A stretch of 64,000 nt of DNA from the NCBI GenBank assembly GCA_002709305.1, contig PAQM01000006.1, positions 1 through 64,000 of the forward strand, read 5' to 3'. The DNA is from Crocinitomicaceae bacterium (GTDB lineage Bacteria; Bacteroidota; Bacteroidia; Flavobacteriales_D; Crocinitomicaceae). Shown here in pieces: positions 54,826 through 63,650 of the stretch (position 1 is the first letter of the stretch; each line of letters opens with the position of its first letter). Made by a program: the position numbers and the translations under genes. The notes under the pieces are model-generated. The model searched no databases, was not told the origin of the DNA, and worked only from the letters and a program-made list of their open reading frames with translations.

Positions 54826-55278
54826 TTACTTCGTATATTTCATTTCAATATGAGGAATATCATCTTCTAAATATTCTTTACCTGTAGAAATAAAATTATG
54901 TTTTTGGTAATATTTTTCTAAATGTTTTTGGGCAGATATTAAAATTGGAAATTCGCCAAATTCTTTTAGAGTAAAATCTAAAGTAAAAGACATTAATTTG
55001 TGCCCAAGTCCTTTACCTCTAATATTGTTAATAATAACAACTCTACCTATTGAACAATATCCTTGACCTATGTTTGGAGGTATTATTCTTGCGGTAGCTA
55101 TAATATCTCCTTTACCATTACGACAGAATAAATGATAACATCGTTTGTCTTTACCATCTAAGTCTAAATAAGGACAATTTTGTTCAACAACAAAAACTTT
55201 TAACCGTAGGGCAATTATATCATGAAACTCATTTAATGTTAATTCTTTATAGTGTTTTATTTGCCAATTTAAATGCAT
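54826..55278 (-). CDS. GNAT-family N-acetyltransferase (ElaA-like)
   Basis: 150 residues, full GNAT fold: start WQIKHYKELTLNEFHDIIALRLKVFVVEQNCPYLDLDGKD is the ElaA signature, followed by TARIIPPNIGQGYCSIGRVVI and the acetyl-CoA loop IRGKGLGHKLM. Acceptor unknown. It is 27 bases after the carboxylase gene on the same strand, so may share its transcript; no functional link is evident. Confidence 0.85.
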   Translation of the reverse strand: MHLNWQIKHYKELTLNEFHDIIALRLKVFVVEQNCPYLDLDGKDKRCYHLFCRNGKGDIIATARIIPPNIGQGYCSIGRVVIINNIRGKGLGHKLMSFTLDFTLKEFGEFPILISAQKHLEKYYQKHNFISTGKEYLEDDIPHIEMKYTK

Positions 55279-55305
55279 TATTATAATACTATTTTAAATA
55301 TTTCT

Positions 55306-56949
55306 TTATACTTGAATTATTCCAACATTAAACTTTTTTTCTGATTTTTTGTGATTTGCCATATTAATTCCTATCGAAATTACTTTTCTTGTATCAATAG
55401 GGTCAATAATAGAATCCACCCAAAGCCTACTTGCTGCATAATAGGGAGAGGTTTGTTGATCATATTTAGTTTTAATCGAATCAAATAATTCTTTCTCATG
55501 TTTAGAAGTGATTTTTTCTCCGCGAGATTTTAAAGAAGCTATTTCAATTTGAAGTAATACTTTGGCCGCTGCATTACCACTCATTACTGCTATTTCAGAT
55601 GTAGGCCATCCTATAATTAATCTTGGGTCATAAGCTTTACCACACATTGCATAATTACCTGCACCATATGAATTCCCTAATATTATGGTAAATTTTGGCA
55701 CAACAGAATTTGCCATTGCATTAACCATTTTTGCTCCATCTTTTATTATACCACCATGTTCACTTTTTGATCCTACCATAAAACCTGTAACATCTTGAAG
55801 AAAAACTAAAGGAATATTTTTTTGGTTACAATTCATTATGAAACGAGATGCTTTATCTGCTGAATCTGAATATATAACACCACCAAATTGCATTTCTCCT
55901 TTTGCGTTCTTTACTATTTCTCTTTGATTAGCTACTATGCCTACACTCCAACCATCAATACGAGCATAAACACAAACAATAGATTTTCCATAATTGGATT
56001 TATATTCTGTAAATTTTGAATCATCTACAATACATTTAATTATATCTTTTACATTATAAGGTTTTGATCTATCTGAAGGCATTATTTTATATATATCCTT
56101 TGGATCTTTAATAGGTTTAATTGATTTTTTTCTATTAAAACCTGCTTTTTCAGAATCACTAATTTTATCCATTAAATCCCTAATGGTATTTAAGCAATCT
56201 TCATCATTATTTGTTTCATAATCACATACTCCTGAAATATGTGTATGTGTTTTTGAACCACCTAATGTTTCATTATCAATTGACTCGCCTATAGCTGCTT
56301 TCACTAAATATGATCCAGCTAAAAATATTGTTCCGGTTTTATTTACAATTAAAGATTCATCAGACATAATTGGTAGATATGCTCCACCGGCAACACAACT
56401 ACCCATTACGGCTGAAATTTGAACAATTCCCATTGAACTCATAATAGCGTTATTTCTAAAAATACGTCCAAAGTGTTCTTTATCAGCGAAAATTTCATCT
56501 TGCATAGGTAAATATACACCTGCAGAATCTACAAGGTAAATAATAGGGATGTTATTTTCCATGGCGATTTCCTGTGCTCTTAAATTTTTCTTTCCTGTTA
56601 TAGGAAACCATGCACCTGCTTTAACTGTAGAATCATTTGCAACAATAATACATTGTTTACCTGAAACGTATCCTATTACAGTTATAACTCCTCCGGCAGG
56701 GCAACCACCATGATCTTTATACATCCCATAACCAGCCATTGCACCAATTTCAAAATATTCTGCTTTATCATCTAATAACAAATTAATTCTTTCTCGAGCT
56801 GTAAGTTTACCTTTAGCATGTGTTTTTTTTATGCGCTCTTTTCCTCCTCCATCATATATAATATCTAATTCTCGATTTAATTGAGAAATTTTTAGACGCA
56901 TATCATCCATATTTTTATTTAATTCTAACTCTTTCTTTGAGATATTCAT
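55306..56949 (-). CDS. Acyl-CoA carboxylase beta subunit (methylcrotonyl-CoA-type)
   Basis: Carboxyltransferase subunit of 547 residues. It has the crotonase-fold halves, with GKLTARERINLLLDD near the start, GGCPAGGVITVIGYVSGKQCIIVAND, LVDSAGVYLPMQDEIFADKEHFGRIF and GSYLVKAAIGESIDNETLGGSKTHTHISG in the first and LQDVTGFMVGSKSEHGGIIKDGAKMV in the second. PMQDEIF and the THISGVCDY run favour the methylcrotonyl-CoA type (leucine breakdown), but propionyl- or acetyl-CoA cannot be excluded. No biotin carboxylase or biotin carrier gene is adjacent. A -7 box, TATATTTG on the minus strand, is at 56973-56980. Confidence 0.85.
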   Translation of the reverse strand: MNISKKELELNKNMDDMRLKISQLNRELDIIYDGGGKERIKKTHAKGKLTARERINLLLDDKAEYFEIGAMAGYGMYKDHGGCPAGGVITVIGYVSGKQCIIVANDSTVKAGAWFPITGKKNLRAQEIAMENNIPIIYLVDSAGVYLPMQDEIFADKEHFGRIFRNNAIMSSMGIVQISAVMGSCVAGGAYLPIMSDESLIVNKTGTIFLAGSYLVKAAIGESIDNETLGGSKTHTHISGVCDYETNNDEDCLNTIRDLMDKISDSEKAGFNRKKSIKPIKDPKDIYKIMPSDRSKPYNVKDIIKCIVDDSKFTEYKSNYGKSIVCVYARIDGWSVGIVANQREIVKNAKGEMQFGGVIYSDSADKASRFIMNCNQKNIPLVFLQDVTGFMVGSKSEHGGIIKDGAKMVNAMANSVVPKFTIILGNSYGAGNYAMCGKAYDPRLIIGWPTSEIAVMSGNAAAKVLLQIEIASLKSRGEKITSKHEKELFDSIKTKYDQQTSPYYAASRLWVDSIIDPIDTRKVISIGINMANHKKSEKKFNVGIIQV

Positions 56950-56972
56950 GGTTTTTATTAGTAATAGTGATT

Positions 56973-56980
56973 CAAATATA
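56973..56980 (-). promoter_or_regulatory. -7 box for the acyl-CoA carboxylase gene
   Basis: Minus-strand TATATTTG fits TAnnTTTG, giving a leader of about 20 bases. No -33 element. Confidence 0.45.
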
Positions 56981-57079
56981 ATGTTTCTTGCTTGAGATAA
57001 AAAGTTGTTTATGTTAAGTATTTTGATTCATTTTAAAAAAAAAAATAGAAATAATATATAATAGAATTACATTTGACTA

Positions 57080-57724
57080 ATGAAAGACTCCTTTAAATAT
57101 AAAGGTATGAGAAAAAATCTCATTAATGATCTCAAAAATAAAGGGATAAATCAAGAATTAATATTAGAAGCTTTTAATCTTGTTCCACGTCATTATTTTT
57201 TAGATAATGCTTTTGTCGAACAGGCTTATACAGATATACCATTTCAAATTGGTTCTGGACAGACTATAAGTCATCCATATACTGTAGCATTCCAAACACA
57301 ACTATTAAACATTAAGAAAGGTGACAAAGTACTAGAAGTTGGTACTGGGTCTGGATTCCAGACTGCAATATTACACGTTCTTGGAGCCAAAGTATACAGT
57401 ATTGAAAGACATAAAGAATTATATTTAAAAGCTAGTTCTATACTTAAAAAACTTAATTATAGAGCTCATTTAATTTTTGGAGATGGATACAAGGGATTAC
57501 CTAATTTTGCTCCTTTTGACAAAGTAATTATTACTTGTGGTGCACCAAAAATTCCTAAGAATTTAATTAAACAATTAAAAATAGGTGGAATAATGGTAAT
57601 ACCAATTGGAGAGAATAAGAAACAACAGATGAAGAAAATAATTAAAATTTCAGAAAACAAGTTGAATATTGAAGACTGTGGAGTTTTTAGTTTTGTTCCA
57701 ATGTTATCTAAAAAAGTTAAATAA
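57080..57724 (+). CDS. pcm: Protein-L-isoaspartate O-methyltransferase
   Basis: Repairs isoaspartyl damage in proteins using SAM. The 214-residue enzyme has the N-terminal segment VPRHYFLDNAFVEQAYTDIPF, GSGQTISHPYTVAFQ with the substrate-binding Ser, the SAM motif VLEVGTGSGFQTAIL and YSIERHKELY. Length and motif order are normal. It converges exactly on trxB, whose stop begins at the next base, so no room remains for a separate terminator. Confidence 0.93.
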   Translation: MKDSFKYKGMRKNLINDLKNKGINQELILEAFNLVPRHYFLDNAFVEQAYTDIPFQIGSGQTISHPYTVAFQTQLLNIKKGDKVLEVGTGSGFQTAILHVLGAKVYSIERHKELYLKASSILKKLNYRAHLIFGDGYKGLPNFAPFDKVIITCGAPKIPKNLIKQLKIGGIMVIPIGENKKQQMKKIIKISENKLNIEDCGVFSFVPMLSKKVK

Positions 57725-58675
57725 TTAGTGTTCTTTTGAAGCAAGATATCTTTCAGCATCTAAAGCAGCCATACAACCTGTACCTGCCGCTGTTATAGCT
57801 TGGCGATAAGTTTTATCTGCAGCATCTCCAGCCACAAAAACACCAGGTATATTTGTTTTTGATGTTCCTGGCTGTGCATATTTAATATATCCTGTGTTAT
57901 CTAAATCAATATATTTTTTAAAAATTTCTGTGTTTGGTTTATGTCCAATTGCTACAAAAAATCCAGTACAAGGAATTTTTGTTTCTTTTCCTGTGATATT
58001 ATTTTTAACTAAAACAGCATTTACAACTTCACCATCACCTAAAACTTCAATTGTATTAGTGTTATAAAGAATTTCTATATTTTTAGTTTTTTTCACTCTT
58101 TCAGCCATTATTTTAGATGCTCTAAAAACATCTCTCCTAACTAACATCGTTACTTTTGTGCATAATTTAGATAGATAATGAGCTTCTTCACAAGCAGAAT
58201 CTCCTGCACCAACTATAACAGTTTCTTGTCCCTTGTAAAAGAATCCATCACAAACTGCGCAAGCAGAAACTCCACCACCATTTGATAGATAGTGCTGCTC
58301 GCTTTCAAGCCCTAAATACATAGCAGATGCACCAGTAGAAATAACAACTGTTTCAGCGTGAATTTCTTTTCCATTATCAGCCCAACATTTATGAATTTCT
58401 CCTGAAAAGTCCACTCTATTAATAAATCCAAAACGTACATCTGTCCCAAATCTTTTTGCTTGAGCTTCTAATTCCAACATCATCGCTGGACCAGTAACAC
58501 CTTCTGGATATCCAGGAAAGTTTTCTACTTCATTTGTTGTTGTTAATTGACCGCCAGGTTGCATGCCTTGGTACATAATAGGGTGCATTTCAGCTCGTGA
58601 AGCATAAATAGCAGCAGTATATCCCGCGGGACCTGAGCCAATTATAAGACACTTTGTTTTTTCAATATCATTCAT
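57725..58675 (-). CDS. trxB: Thioredoxin reductase
   Basis: NADPH-dependent flavoenzyme that reduces thioredoxin. The 316-residue protein has the FAD loop GSGPAGYTAAIYASRAEM at 13-30, the redox pair Cys139 and Cys142 in CAVCDGFFYKG, the NADPH-binding GAGDSACEEA loop and the C-terminal GDAADKTYRQAITAAGTGC. The CAVC disulfide is a minor variant of the usual CATC. A -7 box, TAATTTTG on the minus strand, is at 58710-58717. The exported thioredoxin-like protein at 5693 is not an obvious partner. Confidence 0.95.
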   Translation of the reverse strand: MNDIEKTKCLIIGSGPAGYTAAIYASRAEMHPIMYQGMQPGGQLTTTNEVENFPGYPEGVTGPAMMLELEAQAKRFGTDVRFGFINRVDFSGEIHKCWADNGKEIHAETVVISTGASAMYLGLESEQHYLSNGGGVSACAVCDGFFYKGQETVIVGAGDSACEEAHYLSKLCTKVTMLVRRDVFRASKIMAERVKKTKNIEILYNTNTIEVLGDGEVVNAVLVKNNITGKETKIPCTGFFVAIGHKPNTEIFKKYIDLDNTGYIKYAQPGTSKTNIPGVFVAGDAADKTYRQAITAAGTGCMAALDAERYLASKEH

Positions 58676-58709
58676 TTTAAATATCCAATTATTAATATTT
58701 TATTAAAAA

Positions 58710-58717
58710 CAAAATTA
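58710..58717 (-). promoter_or_regulatory. -7 box for trxB
   Basis: Minus-strand TAATTTTG fits TAnnTTTG, about 35 bases from the start codon. No clear -33 element. Confidence 0.4.
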
Positions 58718-58793
58718 ATTGATTATTAATTATATCATAATTAATAATGCTAATAAAAAAGATAATAAACTTTTATTTTCAATTGTATTAAAC

Positions 58794-58824
58794 TTTGTAT
58801 TTGATTAAAAAGACTGTAAATTTG
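58794..58824 (+). promoter_or_regulatory. Complete Bacteroidetes promoter for the helicase gene
   Basis: TTTG at 58794-58797, exactly 19 bases, then TAAATTTG at 58817-58824: a full match to TTTG-N19-TAnnTTTG, 25 bases upstream of the ATG. Confidence 0.75.
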
Positions 58825-58849
58825 AAGCCCATTTTTTGGAACATTAAAT

Positions 58850-60361
58850 ATGATAGATACAGAACTATATAAAGCTAAAAAATTATATCCCTTTCAAGAA
58901 AAAACAGTTCAAGTTATACTTGATAAAATAGAGTCTAAAAATCATGATTTCAATTTATTATATCAACTTCCAACTGGTGGAGGAAAGACAGTTATTTTCT
59001 CTGAAATTGCTAAAAGATACATTGAGAAATCAAGTAAAAAAGTCTTAATATTAACACACAGGATAGAGTTATCTATTCAAACTTCAAGGCAACTTTCAGC
59101 AATAAAAGTTGAAAATAAAATTATTAACAGTGAAGTAAAAGAGATAAATAATCCAGATGATTATAAATGTTTTATTGCTATGGTGGAAACATTAAATAAT
59201 CGTCTTCATGAAAATAAAAATTTCATTCAAAATATTGGCTTAGTAATTGTAGATGAAGCTCACTATAATAGCTTTAGAAAGATTTTTCAGTTTTATGTAG
59301 GTGCTAATATATTAGGTGTTACAGCTACTCCTTTAAGTAGTAATAAATCTTTACCTTTAAATGACAATTACAACGAATTAATTGTTGGAGAAAGTATTCG
59401 TTCTTTAATTGATGGAGGTTATTTGTCAGACGCTGAGACTTACACATATGATGTTAATCTACATGGTCTTAAGATAGGTTCAAATGGAGATTTTACTATA
59501 AGTAGTTCGGATGTTGTTTATGGTAATTATTTTATGCAAGAAAAATTATTGTTTGCATATGAAGAGGTGAGTTTAGGGGAAAAGACTTTAATTTTTAATT
59601 CCGGTATTGATACTTCAGTTAGAGTAGAGGAAACGTTTAAAAAAAGAGGGTATAAAATTCGTCATTTAGACTCTACATTTACTGATAAAGATAGGAGGTC
59701 AGTTTTAAGCTGGTTTAAAAATACACCAGAAGCCATACTTACTTCTGTTGGAATATTAACTACTGGGTTTGATGAACCTACAGTCAAGACAATAATATTA
59801 AATAGAGCAACAAGATCACTCACCCTTTATCATCAAATGATAGGTCGTGGATCTAGAAAACTACCTAATAAGTCTCAATTTAAATTGATTGATTTAGGAA
59901 ATAATGTAAAAAGATTTGGTGTTTGGCAAGATTATATTAATTGGCAAGATGCATTTAAATTTCCTGATCGATTTTTAGAATCACGTGTTACAGAATTAGA
60001 AGATCTTGAATTTGTAGCTAAATTTGAATTTCCAAAAGGAACTGAGAACATTTTAGAACTAGAAAAACTTGAAAAATTTAATATTAAAGAAATCTACTAT
60101 GATTGTATTGATAATGGATTTAAAGGTAAAGATGCTGTTGATAAATCCTTAAACAATCATTTTGAAGTCATTTTTGAAGCAGCAGATGATTATTTTCATG
60201 GACTAGAATTACTAGAGCTCCTAAAAGACCATATAGAACATCGTTTAAAGCACTACACAAAATGTATTACCAAAAGTACTCCAAATTACTATAAGTATAT
60301 TGTTGAAACATATAATAGACAACTACGCCAAAAATTAAGAGCAAATTTGGAAGATGAATAA
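58850..60361 (+). CDS. SF2 DEAD/DEAH-box helicase
   Basis: 503 residues, superfamily 2. Walker A is PTGGGKT at 41-47, motif II DEAH at 135-138, motif III VTATP near 157, and the second RecA domain has LTSVGILTTGFDEPTVKTIILNRATRS and YHQMIGRGSRKLP as motifs V and VI. The C-terminal 150 residues contain acidic helices with no extra domain. It most resembles the stand-alone helicases of Bacteroidota, role unknown. It is flanked by trxB and a lipoprotein gene, with no nuclease or methyltransferase neighbour that would suggest a restriction system. Confidence 0.85.
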   Translation: MIDTELYKAKKLYPFQEKTVQVILDKIESKNHDFNLLYQLPTGGGKTVIFSEIAKRYIEKSSKKVLILTHRIELSIQTSRQLSAIKVENKIINSEVKEINNPDDYKCFIAMVETLNNRLHENKNFIQNIGLVIVDEAHYNSFRKIFQFYVGANILGVTATPLSSNKSLPLNDNYNELIVGESIRSLIDGGYLSDAETYTYDVNLHGLKIGSNGDFTISSSDVVYGNYFMQEKLLFAYEEVSLGEKTLIFNSGIDTSVRVEETFKKRGYKIRHLDSTFTDKDRRSVLSWFKNTPEAILTSVGILTTGFDEPTVKTIILNRATRSLTLYHQMIGRGSRKLPNKSQFKLIDLGNNVKRFGVWQDYINWQDAFKFPDRFLESRVTELEDLEFVAKFEFPKGTENILELEKLEKFNIKEIYYDCIDNGFKGKDAVDKSLNNHFEVIFEAADDYFHGLELLELLKDHIEHRLKHYTKCITKSTPNYYKYIVETYNRQLRQKLRANLEDE

Positions 60362-60373
60362 ATCTATTATTTT

Positions 60374-60991
60374 TTAATAAAATAAATTTATGTCGGTTGT
60401 GTCAAATGCAACAGTTTGAGTACTCTTAAGGCCTTGATCTGCTGTTCCAATCACATAGTACTGATAAGAAAAATTGAAGTTTCCATCATTAAAGTATACT
60501 AAAGAGGTATCAACAATACCATATAAAAACTGTTCTCCATTTGGACAACAATTATTACATCCTGATTTTCCTTCTTGTTTAATATATCTTAAAACATCTG
60601 ATGATTGTCCAGAGGAATTGATGAAATTTAATTTAACCCAAGATATTGCTGTAGTTGAAAAATTATATACATTTTCATCTTCAATACTAATATCAGAAAA
60701 TGAAATAGTTTCATCTAGATCAAAGTAGTTGTTTTTTTCTGAAATTATATTATAAAATTCAGTAGGATTTCTTTTAAATGTTAGGGAATACTCTCCATTT
60801 GAATTAGTGTTAGTTTGAGCTATCAATTCATTAGGTGAACCTGATTGAACTTGAAAAATTTTAATAATAGCATTTGATAGAGGGACTGATAAAGAAGAAT
60901 CAAAAACTACTCCTCTAATCGTAACATCGGCTTTTCCTTTATCACAAGAAAAAAGTGTTATTATAAATAATATTAATACAATATGTTTCAT
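60374..60991 (-). CDS. Lipoprotein with a carboxypeptidase-regulatory-like domain
   Basis: 205 residues. The lipobox LFSC gives Cys16, followed by a beta-sandwich of the carboxypeptidase regulatory type (DVTIRGVVFDSSLSVPLSNAIIKIFQV, NSNGEYSLTFKRNPTEFYNI), and a C-terminal Cys-rich patch CNNCCPNGEQ. Such domains are common in Bacteroidota lipoproteins. Function unknown. It converges on the helicase gene, 12 bases apart. Confidence 0.75.
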   Translation of the reverse strand: MKHIVLILFIITLFSCDKGKADVTIRGVVFDSSLSVPLSNAIIKIFQVQSGSPNELIAQTNTNSNGEYSLTFKRNPTEFYNIISEKNNYFDLDETISFSDISIEDENVYNFSTTAISWVKLNFINSSGQSSDVLRYIKQEGKSGCNNCCPNGEQFLYGIVDTSLVYFNDGNFNFSYQYYVIGTADQGLKSTQTVAFDTTDINLFY

Positions 60992-61072
60992 TTTAAAAAA
61001 TATATATCATTTGTTTTTAACAAAGAAAAAGAAATTTATATATTCGCAATCTAACTATTAAAAAAATAAAAA

Positions 61073-61435
61073 ATGTCAGAAGTGAAAAAAAATGGGATGG
61101 CAACAGCATCTCTAGTATTAGGTATTATTTCTATACCAACAGCTTTTATGGGTTGGGTAGGAATTATTTGTGGTATTCTAGCAATTATTTTTGCTATTGT
61201 AGCAAAAAATAAAATTAAAGCTGATTCAGACTTGGCTCATACAAACGGTGCTGCTACAGGAGGATTAATAACTGGTATAATAGGTATGGCCATTGCCATT
61301 ATTATCATTGTAATTGCTTTAATGTTTGTTGCTGCAGTTGTTGATGGTGTTACTGATCTTGAAAATTTACAAGAATTTGGTGATGCTATGGAAAATTTAG
61401 GAAATCAACTTGAAAATATTAGAATTAAATTTTAA
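61073..61435 (+). CDS. DUF4190-type small membrane protein
   Basis: 120 residues with two long hydrophobic hairpins (about 9-45 and 62-92), starting with the DUF4190-like GMATASLVLGIISIP and containing HTNGAATGGLITGIIGMA. The tail is short and acidic. Such proteins are widespread and of unknown function. It is followed after 12 bases by the 139-residue membrane protein gene, so the two are likely co-expressed. Confidence 0.7.
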   Translation: MSEVKKNGMATASLVLGIISIPTAFMGWVGIICGILAIIFAIVAKNKIKADSDLAHTNGAATGGLITGIIGMAIAIIIIVIALMFVAAVVDGVTDLENLQEFGDAMENLGNQLENIRIKF

Positions 61436-61447
61436 AAATATAGTTTT

Positions 61448-61867
61448 ATGGAAGCAATGATAGCTGGAGTAGGTATTGTATTTTTCCTAATTATTTTATT
61501 AGGAGTTATTACAGTTGCAGTTTTTTATTTATTAACTCTATCAAATTTATTGAAGGAAATTTCTGATGAAAACAGACAGGTCCCAGCAGTTAATGTTTGG
61601 TTAATGTTTATTCCTTTATTTAATTTAATTTATCCATTTATTCTTTACCCTAAAATTTGTAATTCCACAAAAAGTGAATTTGAATCAAGAAAACTTGATT
61701 CTGATGGAGATTTTGGTAAGGGATTAGGTTTAGCGATGGCAATTTTGGGTATTGTTGGAATTATTCCAGTAATAGGTGGTATTGCTGGAATTGCTCATTT
61801 AATAATTTTTATAGTTTTTTGGGTTAAAATGGCTGGATATAAAAACACATTAAAATCAAGTAAATAG
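61448..61867 (+). CDS. Small membrane protein of unknown function
   Basis: 139 residues with about three or four spans (8-34, 52-68, 92-112 and 114-130) and a charged loop FESRKLDSDGDF. I do not recognise the family. It sits 12 bases after the DUF4190-like gene and before a strong terminator at 61915-61947, so the two form a short operon. Confidence 0.65.
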   Translation: MEAMIAGVGIVFFLIILLGVITVAVFYLLTLSNLLKEISDENRQVPAVNVWLMFIPLFNLIYPFILYPKICNSTKSEFESRKLDSDGDFGKGLGLAMAILGIVGIIPVIGGIAGIAHLIIFIVFWVKMAGYKNTLKSSK

Positions 61868-61914
61868 ATTAACTTAAATTGCTCAATTAGATTTATAAAT
61901 CAAATTAAATCGTT

Positions 61915-61947
61915 AAAATACCTTATTCTTAATAAGGTATTTTTTTA
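61915..61947 (+). terminator. Terminator after the small-membrane-protein pair
   Basis: AAAATACCTTATT (61915-61927) pairs with AATAAGGTATTTT across the loop CTT, with seven T at its end. Confidence 0.9.
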
Positions 61948-61964
61948 TTAAATTAATTTAAATT

Positions 61965-63650
61965 ATGTCAGAGGATAAAAAAATTATATTTTCTATGGTT
62001 GGTGTTAATAAAGATACTCCAAGTGGAAAAAAAATTCTTAAGAATATATACCTTTCATTTTATTATGGTGCTAAAATTGGAATTATAGGCTTAAATGGGT
62101 CAGGTAAGTCATCTGTCATGAAAATAATTGCAGGTTTAGACAAATCATTTAAAGGAGAAGTAGTTTTTTCAGAGGGATATTCATTAGGTTATCTACCTCA
62201 AGAACCTGAACTTGATTTAAATAAAACAGTCAAAGAAGTAGTTTTAGAAGGAGTTAAAGAAACAGTTGATATTTTAGCTGAATTTGAAAAAATCAATAAT
62301 TCTTTCATGGATGAATCTATTATTAATGATTCTAATAAAATGGATCATTTAATAGCTAGACAAGGAGAAGTTCAAGATATTATAGATTCATTAGATGCAT
62401 GGGAATTAGATACAAAATTAGAAATAGCAATGGATGCATTAAGGTGTCCTCCAGATGATCAATTAATATCGACTTTATCAGGCGGTGAAAAAAGAAGGGT
62501 GGCATTGTGTAGACTTCTACTTAAAAACCCTGACATTTTACTTTTAGATGAACCAACAAACCATTTAGATGCGGAGTCAATAGAATGGCTAGAAAGTCAT
62601 CTTCAACAGTATAAGGGAACTGTTATTGCTGTAACACATGATAGATATTTTTTGGATAATGTTGCAGGTTGGATTTTAGAACTAGATAGAGGAGAAGGTA
62701 TACCTTGGAAAGGTAATTATTCTTCTTGGTTAGATCAAAAAAGTAAACGTTTAAAAGACGAAGAAAAAACAGAATCTAAACGTCAAAAAATTCTTACTAG
62801 AGAATTAGAATGGGTTAGATTAAATCCTAAAGGAAGACAAGCAAAAAATAAAGCTCGTATTAGCAATTATGACAAGTTATTATCTCAAGAATCTAAAGAG
62901 AAAGAGCAGAATTTACAAATCCCAATTCCAAATGGACCTCGTCTAGGTAATAACGTTATTGATGCAAATAATGTATCAAAAGGTTTTGCTGAAAAAATAC
63001 TCTATAATGATTTGAATTTTAGTTTACCTCCTGCTGGTATAGTTGGAATTATCGGTCCTAATGGTGCTGGTAAGACAACAATTTTCAAAATGATAATGAA
63101 TGAATTGAAACCAGATTCTGGTCAATTCATAGTGGGTGATACAGTTAAGTTAGGATACGTAGATCAAACACATGCTGATATACAACCTGAAAAAACAGTT
63201 TTTGAAGTTGTTTCAAATGGATTAGATTACATAGAAATTGGAAATCAAAAAATAAATTCACGAGCTTATTTATCTAAGTTTAATTTTAATGGTTCAGATC
63301 AAAATAAAAAAGTTGGTGTTTTATCTGGTGGAGAGAGAAATAGACTTCATCTAGCAATGACATTAAAAATTGAAGCAAATGTTCTATTATTAGATGAGCC
63401 AACTAACGATATCGACATTAATACTTTACGAGCACTAGAAGAAGGAATTCAGAATTTTGCAGGTTGTGCTGTTATTATATCACATGATCGATGGTTTTTA
63501 GATAGAGTATGCACTCATATCCTTGCATTTGAAGGAGATTCAGAAGTATATAGTTTTGAAGGATCATATACAGAATATGAAGAAAATCGTAAAAAGCGTT
63601 TAGGTGATAATACTCCTAAAAGAATTCGATATAAAAAATTAATTAAATGA
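61965..63650 (+). CDS. ettA: ABC-F translational throttle protein EttA
   Basis: A ribosome-associated ATPase, not a transporter. The 561-residue protein has two ABC domains: Walker A GLNGSGKSS at 42-50 and GPNGAGKTT, signatures LSGGEKRR and LSGGERNR, Walker B LLLDEPTNHLDAESIEWLE and LLLDEPTNDIDINTL. The basic linker with ARISNYDKLLSQESK is the ABC-F linker, and the opening SMVGVNKDTPSGKKILKNIYLSF and the length fit EttA rather than Uup or an antibiotic-resistance ABC-F. The stop overlaps the start of the pepD-like gene by 4 bases. Confidence 0.93.
   Translation: MSEDKKIIFSMVGVNKDTPSGKKILKNIYLSFYYGAKIGIIGLNGSGKSSVMKIIAGLDKSFKGEVVFSEGYSLGYLPQEPELDLNKTVKEVVLEGVKETVDILAEFEKINNSFMDESIINDSNKMDHLIARQGEVQDIIDSLDAWELDTKLEIAMDALRCPPDDQLISTLSGGEKRRVALCRLLLKNPDILLLDEPTNHLDAESIEWLESHLQQYKGTVIAVTHDRYFLDNVAGWILELDRGEGIPWKGNYSSWLDQKSKRLKDEEKTESKRQKILTRELEWVRLNPKGRQAKNKARISNYDKLLSQESKEKEQNLQIPIPNGPRLGNNVIDANNVSKGFAEKILYNDLNFSLPPAGIVGIIGPNGAGKTTIFKMIMNELKPDSGQFIVGDTVKLGYVDQTHADIQPEKTVFEVVSNGLDYIEIGNQKINSRAYLSKFNFNGSDQNKKVGVLSGGERNRLHLAMTLKIEANVLLLDEPTNDIDINTLRALEEGIQNFAGCAVIISHDRWFLDRVCTHILAFEGDSEVYSFEGSYTEYEENRKKRLGDNTPKRIRYKKLIK

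Noticed and set aside
58850-60361. SF2 helicase as part of a defence or restriction system
   Set aside because: No nuclease, methyltransferase or other defence partner is adjacent; neighbours are trxB and a lipoprotein gene.
61965-63650. ABC-F protein as an antibiotic-resistance factor
   Set aside because: Length, start and linker match the housekeeping EttA; resistance ABC-F proteins have a longer linker and other context.
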